The translations under genes were made by a program, and so were the position numbers. Positions 9,522 to 17,324 of a stretch of DNA of 64,000 nt are shown in pieces. This DNA comes from NIOZ-UU13 sp035528395 (lineage in GTDB: Bacteria > Planctomycetota > Phycisphaerae > Sedimentisphaerales > Anaerobacaceae), in contig DATKYR010000071.1 of assembly GCA_035528395.1 (NCBI GenBank), positions 1 through 64,000 of the forward strand. The letters are read 5' to 3'. Position 1 is the first letter of the stretch. Every line of letters starts with the position of its first letter. The notes below the pieces were generated by a model, which ran no database searches, was not told the origin of the DNA, and saw only the letters and a list, made by a program, of their open reading frames with translations.

Positions 9522-9863
9522 TCAGGCCAGTGTAAGTGCTCCGCCGAAGACAAGATTCAGGCCGGTCGTCAGCTCCTTTAGCTGTGCCTTTTGCTTTGCC
9601 AATTGGCCTTTGCCATTGCCGGTGATGGAGTAATATCTTCTCTTGCGGCTGGACTGGTTCTTTTCCCACTTTCCTTTGACGAGTTTTTTTGCCTCCAGAT
9701 TGTACAGCAGCGGGTAAAGCGTTCCTTTGCCGAGGGTCAGGATGTCACCGCTCCTCTGTTCGATGGCCTGGCTGAGCTCGTAACCATACATTGGGCCGCG
9801 AGAGAGAATCTCCAGAACGACCACCGGTGCGATACCTTTTAACAGTTGACTTTCAAATTTCAT
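9522..9863 (-). CDS. PadR-family transcriptional regulator
   Basis: A 113-residue winged-helix repressor. The PadR hallmark run is visible: ILSRGPMYGYELSQAIE, then GTLYPLLYNLE, then RRYYSITGNGK. It is the first gene of the minus-strand operon. AAAAGGAG precedes the start codon. A promoter with overlapping inverted repeats lies upstream (9911-9950), consistent with autorepression released by an inducer of the transport module. It lacks the long C-terminal dimerisation domain of classical PadR, so it is the short PadR-s2 type. Confidence 0.9.
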   Translation of the reverse strand: MKFESQLLKGIAPVVVLEILSRGPMYGYELSQAIEQRSGDILTLGKGTLYPLLYNLEAKKLVKGKWEKNQSSRKRRYYSITGNGKGQLAKQKAQLKELTTGLNLVFGGALTLA

Positions 9864-9910
9864 AAAAATCTCCTTTTGTAACCACAGATTTCACAAATTT
9901 ACATTATATT

Positions 9911-9950
9911 ATGTTTAACATATTATGTTATGCAAACTATGTGATGTCAA
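9911..9950 (-). promoter_or_regulatory. padR promoter with overlapping operators
   Basis: On the minus strand, TTGACA (9945-9950) and CATAAT (9922-9927) are 17 nt apart. The -10 box lies inside the perfect inverted repeat TAACATA-T-TATGTTA (9916-9930), which overlaps a second one, ATGTT-T-AACAT (9911-9921). PadR proteins are known to bind ATGT/ACAT-type repeats, so this is the likely autoregulatory operator. Confidence 0.65.
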
Positions 9951-10164
9951 CTAAAAAATAAAAAAAAATTTAAAAATTTTTCCGAATGCCAATGTAGGCA
10001 TCAATTCTGCCAAAATATCTTGCAAAATCTCCTTTTCTGTATAAAATAGTTGGAAAATTGCTCAACAGGCCGGTCTACATAAGGGCTGAGGAGTAATTCA
10101 AGACACGAGATACGCTTGGGTTCCCACGAAGTGGGGTCCCTTCACAAGATAGGTTATAGAATCC

Positions 10165-10249
10165 GGAGCAGTGGCCGAGCGGCTGAAGGCGACGGTCTTG
10201 AAAACCGTTTTACCGAAAGGTAACGGGGGTTCGAATCCCTCCTGCTCCG
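10165..10249 (+). tRNA. tRNA-Ser(TGA)
   Basis: Complete cloverleaf with acceptor GGAGCAG/CTGCTCC, anticodon loop CTTGAAA (anticodon TGA), a long variable arm and T-loop TTCGAAT. CCA is not encoded. A decayed copy lies at 14056-14138 in the same orientation. Confidence 0.95.
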
Positions 10250-10357
10250 TTTGACGAATGTCAAAAATGTTATTGCCGGCACCTTCCATGCAGCGATACA
10301 CTTTGCGGCCGTGAAAGTCCGTTGTAAGCATATTTCGACTTCAGAAAGTATTGAGCT

Positions 10358-13240
10358 ATGAGGCAGTGGGTCAAAAAGTCAGTTCGATACGTCCTTGCTT
10401 TAATCATCTTGGTCATCATAATCTTATCAATACAACTGGTAGTACTGCCCCGCATTGTCCAGCACCTGATTCTCTCCCGATTAGCTGCTATCGGGCTGTC
10501 AGAGGCTTCTTTAGAGGTTCGCAGTTGTTCTTTGAGCAGCGTCGAACTTGCTGATGTCGAATTGGGGCAAGAGCGCTGCGCGTGTATCGGAGCCCTGACT
10601 GCCGACTACTCCCTGGGCTCACTATTCCGCGGAAAGGTTAACAAGGTACAAGTTACCGGAGGCCAGCTCGTTCTGCGCATCAGGAACGGTAAAATCGAGC
10701 TTGGTGAATTGGCGCAAATCTCAGTGAAAAGCAGTCAGCAGGCCACGGAAGCTCCTTTCGATTCCATCGAACTGCGTGCATGTACATTATTAATTGACTG
10801 GCCGCAAAAACAGATTTGCATCCCTTGTGAAGGCACGATCTACAACAACGGGGCAGGCTGGATTATGCATGACCTCCACCTCAACTTCCAGGGCACCCCT
10901 CTGCAACTGAACGTCTCACTTTATAGTCGTGGTGAATCTCTCGCGTTTTCCTTACAAAAGCAAGACATTGATTTACAAGCCTTGATGACAGCATTGCCTC
11001 TCGAAGGCTTTTCTATACCGGCCAGATTAGCCGGAAAGACAGGCCTTAAGCTGCAAGGAGATATTTCAACAAGCAACGCAAACGCCCGGCTCAGAGCATC
11101 ACTGAGCAATGCATGGTGCAAGACAACCCTGGCTGATTTTCCTCTCGATGCAAAAGGAGTAAACTGCGAGCTCGAAGTCGAACTGGAAAGTCTGTCCCAG
11201 CTAAAAAACATCACGGCTAAACTCAGCGCCGAAACAGTGGAATACGCCGGAACCCCAGCATCCAATGTTCATATAGACCTGGAAAAATTCTCGGACAAGC
11301 TGTTGTTTTCGGGTGAGGCTCAGGGAGAAGAATGGAATCTCAAAAGCTTCTCCGCCATACTCCCGGCTCAGTTGCTTGCAAAAAACACCCAAATGAACCA
11401 GGCTGAGGTGGTCTGGGAGCTCGAAGGAAAACTTCCTGAGCCATTTGCACACAAGCTCGCAGCAAAGGGTTTCGATGTCTCCGGACTTGGCAAAATGGAT
11501 ATAAGTGGCCTGCTATCAACCACTGTCTCAAAAGAACCGGATATTGACCTCACCAACCTTCAGGTAACTTTGGCGCCCGGCACATTGAATATAGACCACG
11601 GTAGATTGGCATTGCAGGGCCTCTCCGGCATTCTAAAGTTACGGGGCAATTACAGCACAAAAGAGGCCCATATCTCGCTGCTGCCAGACAGCAGCCTGAA
11701 TCTCGACAGCGCCAATTTTGAGAACATAAAGCTCGGGAAAACCAGCTTAAACTTGAAAGAGGCTGATGATAAAAATATAGTCGATTTTATGTTTTGCGAA
11801 AACGGCCTCGCTACAAGTATCAATCTCGTGGCAAGCTCTGACAGCACCGAAGTTCAGGCTAAAGATAACAGGCTTATAGCGAAGCTGGGCGGCATTCACC
11901 TGTCACTTGATACCTCCTTTTCCCCGGAGCAAGACGAAGCAGGCGGCAAGCTCATAGTCGATACAATCAAGTACTATCCCGGCTATCAAGGGTTGTATTT
12001 GGACCTGCAAAATGCAATACTGAACGTTGGTTCCAAACTTAACGGCACCGAAGAAAAAATCGTAAAGACAACTCTCACATTCGACGAAGCCGCCCTGCTA
12101 AATGAGAAATCGGAGGTACTTTTAGCCGCGGATAAAGAGGGGATCAAGCCAGTTTCAGGGTCGTTTGACCTGGAGCGTCTGAACGGAGAATTTCAGTCAA
12201 AGTGGTCTATTCATAACGGGGCGATATTGAGTATTCAGGGTAATCTGGACCTCAATGAAGAACATCCCTCAGTTTCGCTAAAGGCTGTCTGTGATGAATT
12301 GCATCTGGATGAGGAACAAGCTGCAGTCAAGATGCTGGTTGCCTCTACCGGCATTGCAGCCGGCGGCGACTTATCGTTAGAGGCTAATCTGAACTGGAGG
12401 GGAGGACATTTCACGCCCAGGCTTGAAATCACTGCTGCTAACACCTCGCTCTCGAGCAGTCTTTACGAAGCGATAGCAGAAGGCATCGCCGGTTCTGTTA
12501 TACTTACCAGCCTCTCTCCAATTTCAACCCCGGGCAATCAGACCCTCACAATTAAAAACCTCAAGTTAGGCAAACTGGAGTTTACCGATGGACTTATTGC
12601 GTTTCGACTTGAAAAAGAGCCAATGGCTGCGTTCATAGAACGTACAGAATGGGAATGGATGGGCGGACACCTCTACACCCATGCGTTACGTATCGATCCT
12701 AATCTGCCAAGAGTTGATTTCAAGCTTTATGTGGAAGACCTTGCCCTTCAGCAACTTCTGGGCATTGCTTTCGGACAAAGGGCAACAGGCCGGGGCGAGC
12801 TATACGGCATGATCCCCGTGAGCATTTCAATGTCCAGTTTGGCTGATATCAGATTAAGCGAAGGATTCCTTTATTCGACATCCGGAGAGGGGTGGTGGAA
12901 ACTCGCAGACGAGGCCTCGCAAAGCCCGGCCTGGAAGGTACTGGAAAAACAGTTAGGCCCGAAATTTGAAGGAGCGAGCCGGACCGCCGACAAGGAGTCA
13001 TTGTTAAAAGGACTGCTTGATTTTGAATACAGCAGATTTAAGATCGATTTCGTGGAGGCGCAAGGCGGACTCACAGCCCGGATTACCACCCAGGGCCACA
13101 GCCGGAATAAGAAGATTCCTGTTGAATTTGAAGAAATTGTGCTCGACATCCCGCGTTTTGACGAGAATCTGCGCAAATTGATCGCCGTCAAATCAGCGAT
13201 CAACCTGAACATAAATCGAGCCACAGAAAAATTGAAATAG
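10358..13240 (+). CDS. YdbH/AsmA-like intermembrane transport protein
   Basis: A 960-residue protein with one N-terminal membrane anchor (about residues 10-33) and a very long beta-rich periplasmic region. The last third (FTDGLIAFRLE, WEWMGGHLYTHAL, GRGELYGMIPVSI) matches the pattern of the DctA-YdbH domain. YdbH, TamB and YhdP are AsmA-like proteins thought to form a hydrophobic groove carrying phospholipid between inner and outer membranes. The length is similar to E. coli YdbH. It stands alone between tRNA-Ser and a peroxiredoxin gene. Start chosen at the ATG just before the membrane segment; no strong ribosome site is seen. Confidence 0.75.
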   Translation: MRQWVKKSVRYVLALIILVIIILSIQLVVLPRIVQHLILSRLAAIGLSEASLEVRSCSLSSVELADVELGQERCACIGALTADYSLGSLFRGKVNKVQVTGGQLVLRIRNGKIELGELAQISVKSSQQATEAPFDSIELRACTLLIDWPQKQICIPCEGTIYNNGAGWIMHDLHLNFQGTPLQLNVSLYSRGESLAFSLQKQDIDLQALMTALPLEGFSIPARLAGKTGLKLQGDISTSNANARLRASLSNAWCKTTLADFPLDAKGVNCELEVELESLSQLKNITAKLSAETVEYAGTPASNVHIDLEKFSDKLLFSGEAQGEEWNLKSFSAILPAQLLAKNTQMNQAEVVWELEGKLPEPFAHKLAAKGFDVSGLGKMDISGLLSTTVSKEPDIDLTNLQVTLAPGTLNIDHGRLALQGLSGILKLRGNYSTKEAHISLLPDSSLNLDSANFENIKLGKTSLNLKEADDKNIVDFMFCENGLATSINLVASSDSTEVQAKDNRLIAKLGGIHLSLDTSFSPEQDEAGGKLIVDTIKYYPGYQGLYLDLQNAILNVGSKLNGTEEKIVKTTLTFDEAALLNEKSEVLLAADKEGIKPVSGSFDLERLNGEFQSKWSIHNGAILSIQGNLDLNEEHPSVSLKAVCDELHLDEEQAAVKMLVASTGIAAGGDLSLEANLNWRGGHFTPRLEITAANTSLSSSLYEAIAEGIAGSVILTSLSPISTPGNQTLTIKNLKLGKLEFTDGLIAFRLEKEPMAAFIERTEWEWMGGHLYTHALRIDPNLPRVDFKLYVEDLALQQLLGIAFGQRATGRGELYGMIPVSISMSSLADIRLSEGFLYSTSGEGWWKLADEASQSPAWKVLEKQLGPKFEGASRTADKESLLKGLLDFEYSRFKIDFVEAQGGLTARITTQGHSRNKKIPVEFEEIVLDIPRFDENLRKLIAVKSAINLNINRATEKLK

Positions 13241-13253
13241 TACGACCCAAATC

Positions 13254-13282
13254 TTGACAAAAAGCTTATCTTGGGCCAAAAT
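13254..13282 (+). promoter_or_regulatory. Candidate promoter for the peroxiredoxin gene
   Basis: TTGACA (13254-13259) and CAAAAT (13277-13282) are 17 nt apart in the short gap before the gene at 13345. Predicted from consensus match only. Confidence 0.45.
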
Positions 13283-13344
13283 GTGTTTGATATAGTCTTT
13301 ATGTCGTTATCGAGCAATTTCATTTTTCTAATATGAGGTGTATC

Positions 13345-14010
13345 ATGAAACACAAACGGTGGACCTCGATGGCACTTCTTGCATTGTTTATTTGTGGTTG
13401 TGGAACCCACAAGGTAGAAGTGCAGCCAATCAAAGTCCAGCCCATCCAATTGACCCTGGACATAAACGTCAAGATGCAGCAGGAGCAAATAGAAAGCGCT
13501 GCCTCGGAGTTATCCCCGGTCGTTGGCAACCCTGCACCGGACTTCACACTTGTTGATCAGAACAAGCAACCTGTGACCCTGAGCAATTATAGAGGCAAGT
13601 GGGTTGTCCTTTACTTTTACCCCAAAGATGACACGCCCGGGTGCACAATTGAGGCAAAAGACTTCACAGCTCTTCTGCCCAGGTTCCGTCAAATGAACAC
13701 CGAGATTCTCGGTATCAGCAACGATTCACCCAAATCTCATTGTGATTTCATAGACAAGCACGAGCTTCAGGTAAGGCTTCTGAGCGACCCAAAACATGAG
13801 GTGATGAAGCTCTATGGGGCCTGGGTAAGAAGCTCACTTGGAAACTTGAGCTATGGCAGGGTGATTCGCACGACGATGATTGTGGACTCCGATAGCGCTA
13901 TCAGGCACTATTGGCCGGAAGTAATCGCCCAGGGTCATGCCGAGCGTGTTCTCAAAAAGCTCGCTGAATTGCAGGGTCGCAGTCTAAACAACTACGATAC
14001 CGGCGGATAA
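13345..14010 (+). CDS. PrxQ/Bcp-type peroxiredoxin lipoprotein
   Basis: A 221-residue thiol peroxidase reducing hydroperoxides. The start at 13345 is set by GAGGTG 4 nt upstream. Residues 1-19 form a lipoprotein-type signal ending FICGC, so the enzyme is probably membrane-anchored outside the cytoplasm. The thioredoxin fold starts near residue 58 (PVVGNPAPDFTL), and the peroxidatic Cys100 lies in the family motif DDTPGCTIEA. The second Cys five residues later, present in many PrxQ proteins, is absent; another Cys occurs in SHCDF. An extracytoplasmic, possibly 1-Cys PrxQ is unusual. Confidence 0.85.
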   Translation: MKHKRWTSMALLALFICGCGTHKVEVQPIKVQPIQLTLDINVKMQQEQIESAASELSPVVGNPAPDFTLVDQNKQPVTLSNYRGKWVVLYFYPKDDTPGCTIEAKDFTALLPRFRQMNTEILGISNDSPKSHCDFIDKHELQVRLLSDPKHEVMKLYGAWVRSSLGNLSYGRVIRTTMIVDSDSAIRHYWPEVIAQGHAERVLKKLAELQGRSLNNYDTGG

Positions 14011-14055
14011 CCTTCGATGTACGCATCGAAGATGATTTATTTATGGCTGTTCCGG

Positions 14056-14138
14056 CCCATAGTACACCAAGGATTAGAAGCAACAGTCTTTAAAACAGTT
14101 GTACCGAAGGTATCGGGGCCCAAATTCCTCCTGCTCAG
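14056..14138 (+). pseudogene. Decayed tRNA-Ser copy with TTA anticodon
   Basis: This stretch aligns with the tRNA-Ser at 10165-10249 along most of its length, best in the anticodon, variable arm and 3' portion (GTACCGAAGG, CTCCTGCTC). The anticodon loop reads CTTTAAA (TTA instead of TGA), the anticodon stem has an A-A mismatch, the conserved TTC of the T-loop is lost and the acceptor ends no longer pair. It is therefore a relic, not a working suppressor tRNA. Confidence 0.65.
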
Positions 14139-14195
14139 CTTCTATTATAATAATGCAAAGCGTGACGTTCCGCTTTGCCTCGACATGAATACGTT

Positions 14196-15071
14196 TTAAA
14201 AATACGCCTCTTCTTTTTTGGATAAGAAGCAAACTCCGACAAATAATAGTACCAAACCTGAAATCTGCATAACCGTAACACCTTCTCCTAAAATCAAAAA
14301 ACCCAGCAATGCCACGAAAAAGGGCGTTGAAAGTTCCATAGCAGAAACCTGAGCGGCTTTAATTCGTTTCATGCTTTCATAATAAAGAATGGTTCCCACA
14401 CCAACTACAACACCGACCAGGATTTGATAGATATTAGAAAGAACCAGCGAAGACTTAAGCGATAAGTAAACAACAAATATCACAGAGGCAATTAAATACC
14501 TGTAAAAAGTAACAACGCCGGCATTAAGCTCTCTGAGATATTTTCTCGTCACAATAGCCGTTGTTGCCCAGGCCACGGTTGCCAACAGCACATAAACATC
14601 TCCCACCGTGCCTAATTTCATCATTGACAGATTCTCTAATGTCTTCGTCGTAACAAACACGGCTGCAATTATCATTGTGAATATGCCTATGTAATCAAAT
14701 TTTGTCAGCTTATCGTCCTTTAGAAAAAAGAACCCTATCAAAATAATAAATACCGGCTGCATATGACCTATCAGGACCGCGTTAAGCACGGAAACTTTCG
14801 TTAAGGCAAAAAAGTACAACAAATCCCCGATTATTGTCCCGGCTATCGCAATATAAAGAATTTTTGAAAACTGATTTGAGGTAACCTTAAGCTTTCTTAC
14901 GCCTGTGATAAGAACATACAAAAGAGCGGTTAAAACAACAACTATCGCCCTGATGGCGGAGGTTTGAAGATAATCCGAGTTCGCATAAGCCAGTTTTGCG
15001 AAAACAGGCTCCAGCGACCACATTATACTGGCCCCTAGTATTGCCAATATGCCTGTTTTCTTTGAGTTCAT
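14196..15071 (-). CDS. EamA/DMT-family transporter
   Basis: A 291-residue inner-membrane protein with ten hydrophobic helices in two EamA repeats (about 5-135 and 150-285), the drug/metabolite transporter layout used for exporting metabolites or amino acids. The start at 15071 (MNSKKTG) gives the normal EamA N-terminus. An upstream in-frame start at 15158 would add a 29-residue hydrophobic extension; neither has a clear ribosome site. Substrate unknown. Monocistronic; divergent from the Mth938 gene. Confidence 0.8.
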   Translation of the reverse strand: MNSKKTGILAILGASIMWSLEPVFAKLAYANSDYLQTSAIRAIVVVLTALLYVLITGVRKLKVTSNQFSKILYIAIAGTIIGDLLYFFALTKVSVLNAVLIGHMQPVFIILIGFFFLKDDKLTKFDYIGIFTMIIAAVFVTTKTLENLSMMKLGTVGDVYVLLATVAWATTAIVTRKYLRELNAGVVTFYRYLIASVIFVVYLSLKSSLVLSNIYQILVGVVVGVGTILYYESMKRIKAAQVSAMELSTPFFVALLGFLILGEGVTVMQISGLVLLFVGVCFLSKKEEAYF

Positions 15072-15299
15072 AATAGCCAAAAAAATTGATATAACAGCCA
15101 AAAAATCCGATGTAACAGCAATAAAAACCCGATATAAGAGATGGGTTTTTGATAGCATATTTATACACTCAAGGCAAGAGGGTAAATTTTACAGATATGG
15201 CATTACAACCGCTTTTGTGCTATATGTATGGAATGCTGCTGTAAAGTTACTTATAAGAAACAGGCGTAATATTAGATTTCAAAAAGGTCAGGCAAAAAT

Positions 15300-15644
15300 A
15301 TGCACATAGATTCATATCAATTCGGTAAAATCGTCATTGACGGGGTAGATTACAGCAGCGATTGTTTAATCCTTGGTGACAATGTCCAAAGCAATTGGCA
15401 GCGAAAGCGGGGTCATCTGCTATCTGAGGATGATTTGGAGCCTGTCGTTAAAGCCAAGCCGACCTTGTTAATAGTCGGCTGCGGCATATCGGGAATGATG
15501 AAGGTACCGAATGGGACCCGCCACTTTTTACTGGAAGAGGACATCCAGCTGGAAGCGCTTGATACGGCAAGGGCCGTCGAACGATTTAATGAACTATCGC
15601 AAACCAACATTAAAATTGCCGCCGCCCTGCACCTGACCTGTTAA
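15300..15644 (+). CDS. Mth938-like domain protein
   Basis: A 114-residue single-domain protein of the Mth938/DUF498 family (related to NDUFAF3): it begins IDSYQFGKIVIDGVDY, followed by a conserved LLIVGCGISG and a C-terminal AVERFNEL. The family has an MTH938 fold and no settled biochemical role in bacteria. Start at the ATG directly before the family's first strand. It converges on pcm, with only 18 nt between the stops. Confidence 0.8.
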   Translation: MHIDSYQFGKIVIDGVDYSSDCLILGDNVQSNWQRKRGHLLSEDDLEPVVKAKPTLLIVGCGISGMMKVPNGTRHFLLEEDIQLEALDTARAVERFNELSQTNIKIAAALHLTC

Positions 15645-15662
15645 AGATGTTATTGCAACAAG

Positions 15663-16577
15663 CTATTTTTCAGATTCCTTTTCTGGTTTCATTACCTCTC
15701 CGGTCATAGGGACGAATCGAACGGGCATGACATTACTCTTGTGGAGATTTCCCTTTTCATCCTTTGTAATCAAGACGAGGTACTGAAAATCCCATGGACG
15801 GCCGTAAGGTAATATCATTCTGCCGCCCGGCTTTAATTGCTCGAGCAGCGGTTCAGGTATGCGTCCGGCGGCGGCCGTTCCGATGATGGCGTCAAACGGG
15901 GCCACATCCGGCCAGCCGAAGAAACCATCACCGAACCTGACGAATACGTTCGGGTAGCCGAGCTCTTTCAGGCACTTTTCGGCCCTATTTGCAAGCCCTT
16001 CGACAATCTCGATAGTATAGACCTCTTTTGCAATCTCGGCGCAGACCGCGGCCTGATAGCCGGAGCCGGTGCCTATCTCCAAGACTTTGGAATCGGGCCT
16101 GAGCTTTAAGGCCTCGGTCATAAAAGCAACGATATAAGGCTGACTTATGGTCTGGTCAAAGCCGATAGGCAGCGGATTGTCTGTATAGGCATAGCGCTGC
16201 TCGGTGGACCGGACAAAGGCGTGGCGGGGCACAATTCGCATCGCCTTTAGGACATTGGGGTCCTTGACGTCTCTGGCCTGGATTTGCCAGGCAACCATTT
16301 TTGTCCGCTCTTCGATGCGCTCGGCAAAAGCCGGATGCTTATGGTCGAGACGCAGCAGCAACTTATCGTTCGGGTCTTTTTGCTCCTGCTCTGACTGCCG
16401 GCTCGGTTCGGCAGGTGCCTTATTGGCATCCGATTCTATCTCCTGCGAAGCTACAACAGTCTCCGGCTCCTTTGCACAGTTAACCGTAAAGATAATTGTA
16501 AATAACGCCGGCACTATCAGCAAACACAGGGCCACATACACCCACTTCTTGAGCCGTCCCGGATTTGTTGCAGCCAT
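15663..16577 (-). CDS. pcm: Membrane-anchored protein-L-isoaspartate O-methyltransferase
   Basis: A 304-residue SAM-dependent repair enzyme that methylates isoaspartyl residues in aged proteins. Residues 10-32 are a hydrophobic anchor, and 36-75 a polar linker rich in E, Q and P. The Pcm domain covers about 85-300: a substrate loop (DQTISQPYIVAFM), motif I for SAM binding (VLEIGTGSGYQAA), then DAIIGTAAAGRIP and LKPGGRMILPYG. Normal Pcm is cytosolic and about 210 residues, so the N-terminal extension suggests an exported or membrane-tethered form acting on envelope proteins. No classic lipobox is present (TVNC). Confidence 0.9.
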   Translation of the reverse strand: MAATNPGRLKKWVYVALCLLIVPALFTIIFTVNCAKEPETVVASQEIESDANKAPAEPSRQSEQEQKDPNDKLLLRLDHKHPAFAERIEERTKMVAWQIQARDVKDPNVLKAMRIVPRHAFVRSTEQRYAYTDNPLPIGFDQTISQPYIVAFMTEALKLRPDSKVLEIGTGSGYQAAVCAEIAKEVYTIEIVEGLANRAEKCLKELGYPNVFVRFGDGFFGWPDVAPFDAIIGTAAAGRIPEPLLEQLKPGGRMILPYGRPWDFQYLVLITKDEKGNLHKSNVMPVRFVPMTGEVMKPEKESEK

Positions 16578-16859
16578 TTTCTATCCCTCCAATTTGCATT
16601 CTACAATTTCCGATTGAGAATTGGCTACGGCCACCCTGTACTTCTCTAATAACGCAAGGCCCAGCAATAGGTAATATTATACCATATATTTAGAAAACAA
16701 CCGCAATTTAATCTTTTCCAAAAACCTCATTTTTAGATTTTTGGAAGACTGTTCCCTATATGGCAAACAGGAAATATTCCAGGCTTTTTAGCAAGTGATT
16801 ATCATCAGTTAGCAACCATACCGCCGGTACAAATACCAAAAATTTTGTAAAAAAACCCC

Positions 16860-16887
16860 TTGCAAGAAAAAGATTAACTTTTATACT
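16860..16887 (+). promoter_or_regulatory. Candidate promoter for tRNA-Gly
   Basis: TTGCAA (16860-16865) and TATACT (16882-16887) are 16 nt apart, ending 16 nt before the tRNA. Consensus match only. The rest of 16578-16859 shows nothing recognisable. Confidence 0.45.
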
Positions 16888-16903
16888 TTAAGCTATGATA
16901 ATT

Positions 16904-16975
16904 GCGGGTGTAGCTCAGTGGTAGAGCGTCACGTTGCCAACGTGAATGTCGTGAGTTCAAATCTCATCACCCGCT
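16904..16975 (+). tRNA. tRNA-Gly(GCC)
   Basis: Acceptor GCGGGTG/CACCCGC, D-arm TAGCTCAGTGGTAGAGC, anticodon loop TTGCCAA (GCC), T-loop TTCAAAT, discriminator T. No encoded CCA. Confidence 0.95.
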
Positions 16976-17324
16976 TAAAGGAGTTTTCCCAGGGATAGGG
17001 GCCTGAAAACGCATTTTTTTGCGTTTAGGAACCTTATAGTATCGGTGAGATACCGGCTAACGGGTAGTTTGGCGTTGGTTGCCGATATGTTTAGGAAATC
17101 GTGAAAACCTGGCTAAAGCCCGTTGCTTCGCTTTTGCGGCTGTACTCGCGTTACCGCAGGTGCGAGCGAAGCAAAACGGCGGGTTGATGCCTTTTTTGTT
17201 TATTATTTCAGAATTGCGCCCGCTTGTGCGGGTGTAAATTCCTGCCTGCCCGCTGCTTTTGCAAGGGTAAACTCGTCCCCGCGAAATCGGGGAGCAGGCA
17301 GCAAAATTGTTCAGGAGCAACAAA
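16976..17324. other. Gene-free stretch with hairpins
   Basis: The stretch from tRNA-Gly to trigger factor has no coding sequence. It holds a hairpin AACGCA/TGCGTT with a T-rich loop near 17007-17027 that may end the tRNA transcript, and a GC-rich region near 17236-17303 whose ends (CTGCCTGC, GCAGGCAG) can pair and enclose smaller hairpins, giving a structured leader for the trigger factor gene. Confidence 0.4.

Noticed and set aside
14056..14138. Functional ochre-suppressor tRNA
   Set aside because: The anticodon reads TTA, but the T-loop, acceptor pairing and anticodon stem are degraded, so expression is not expected.
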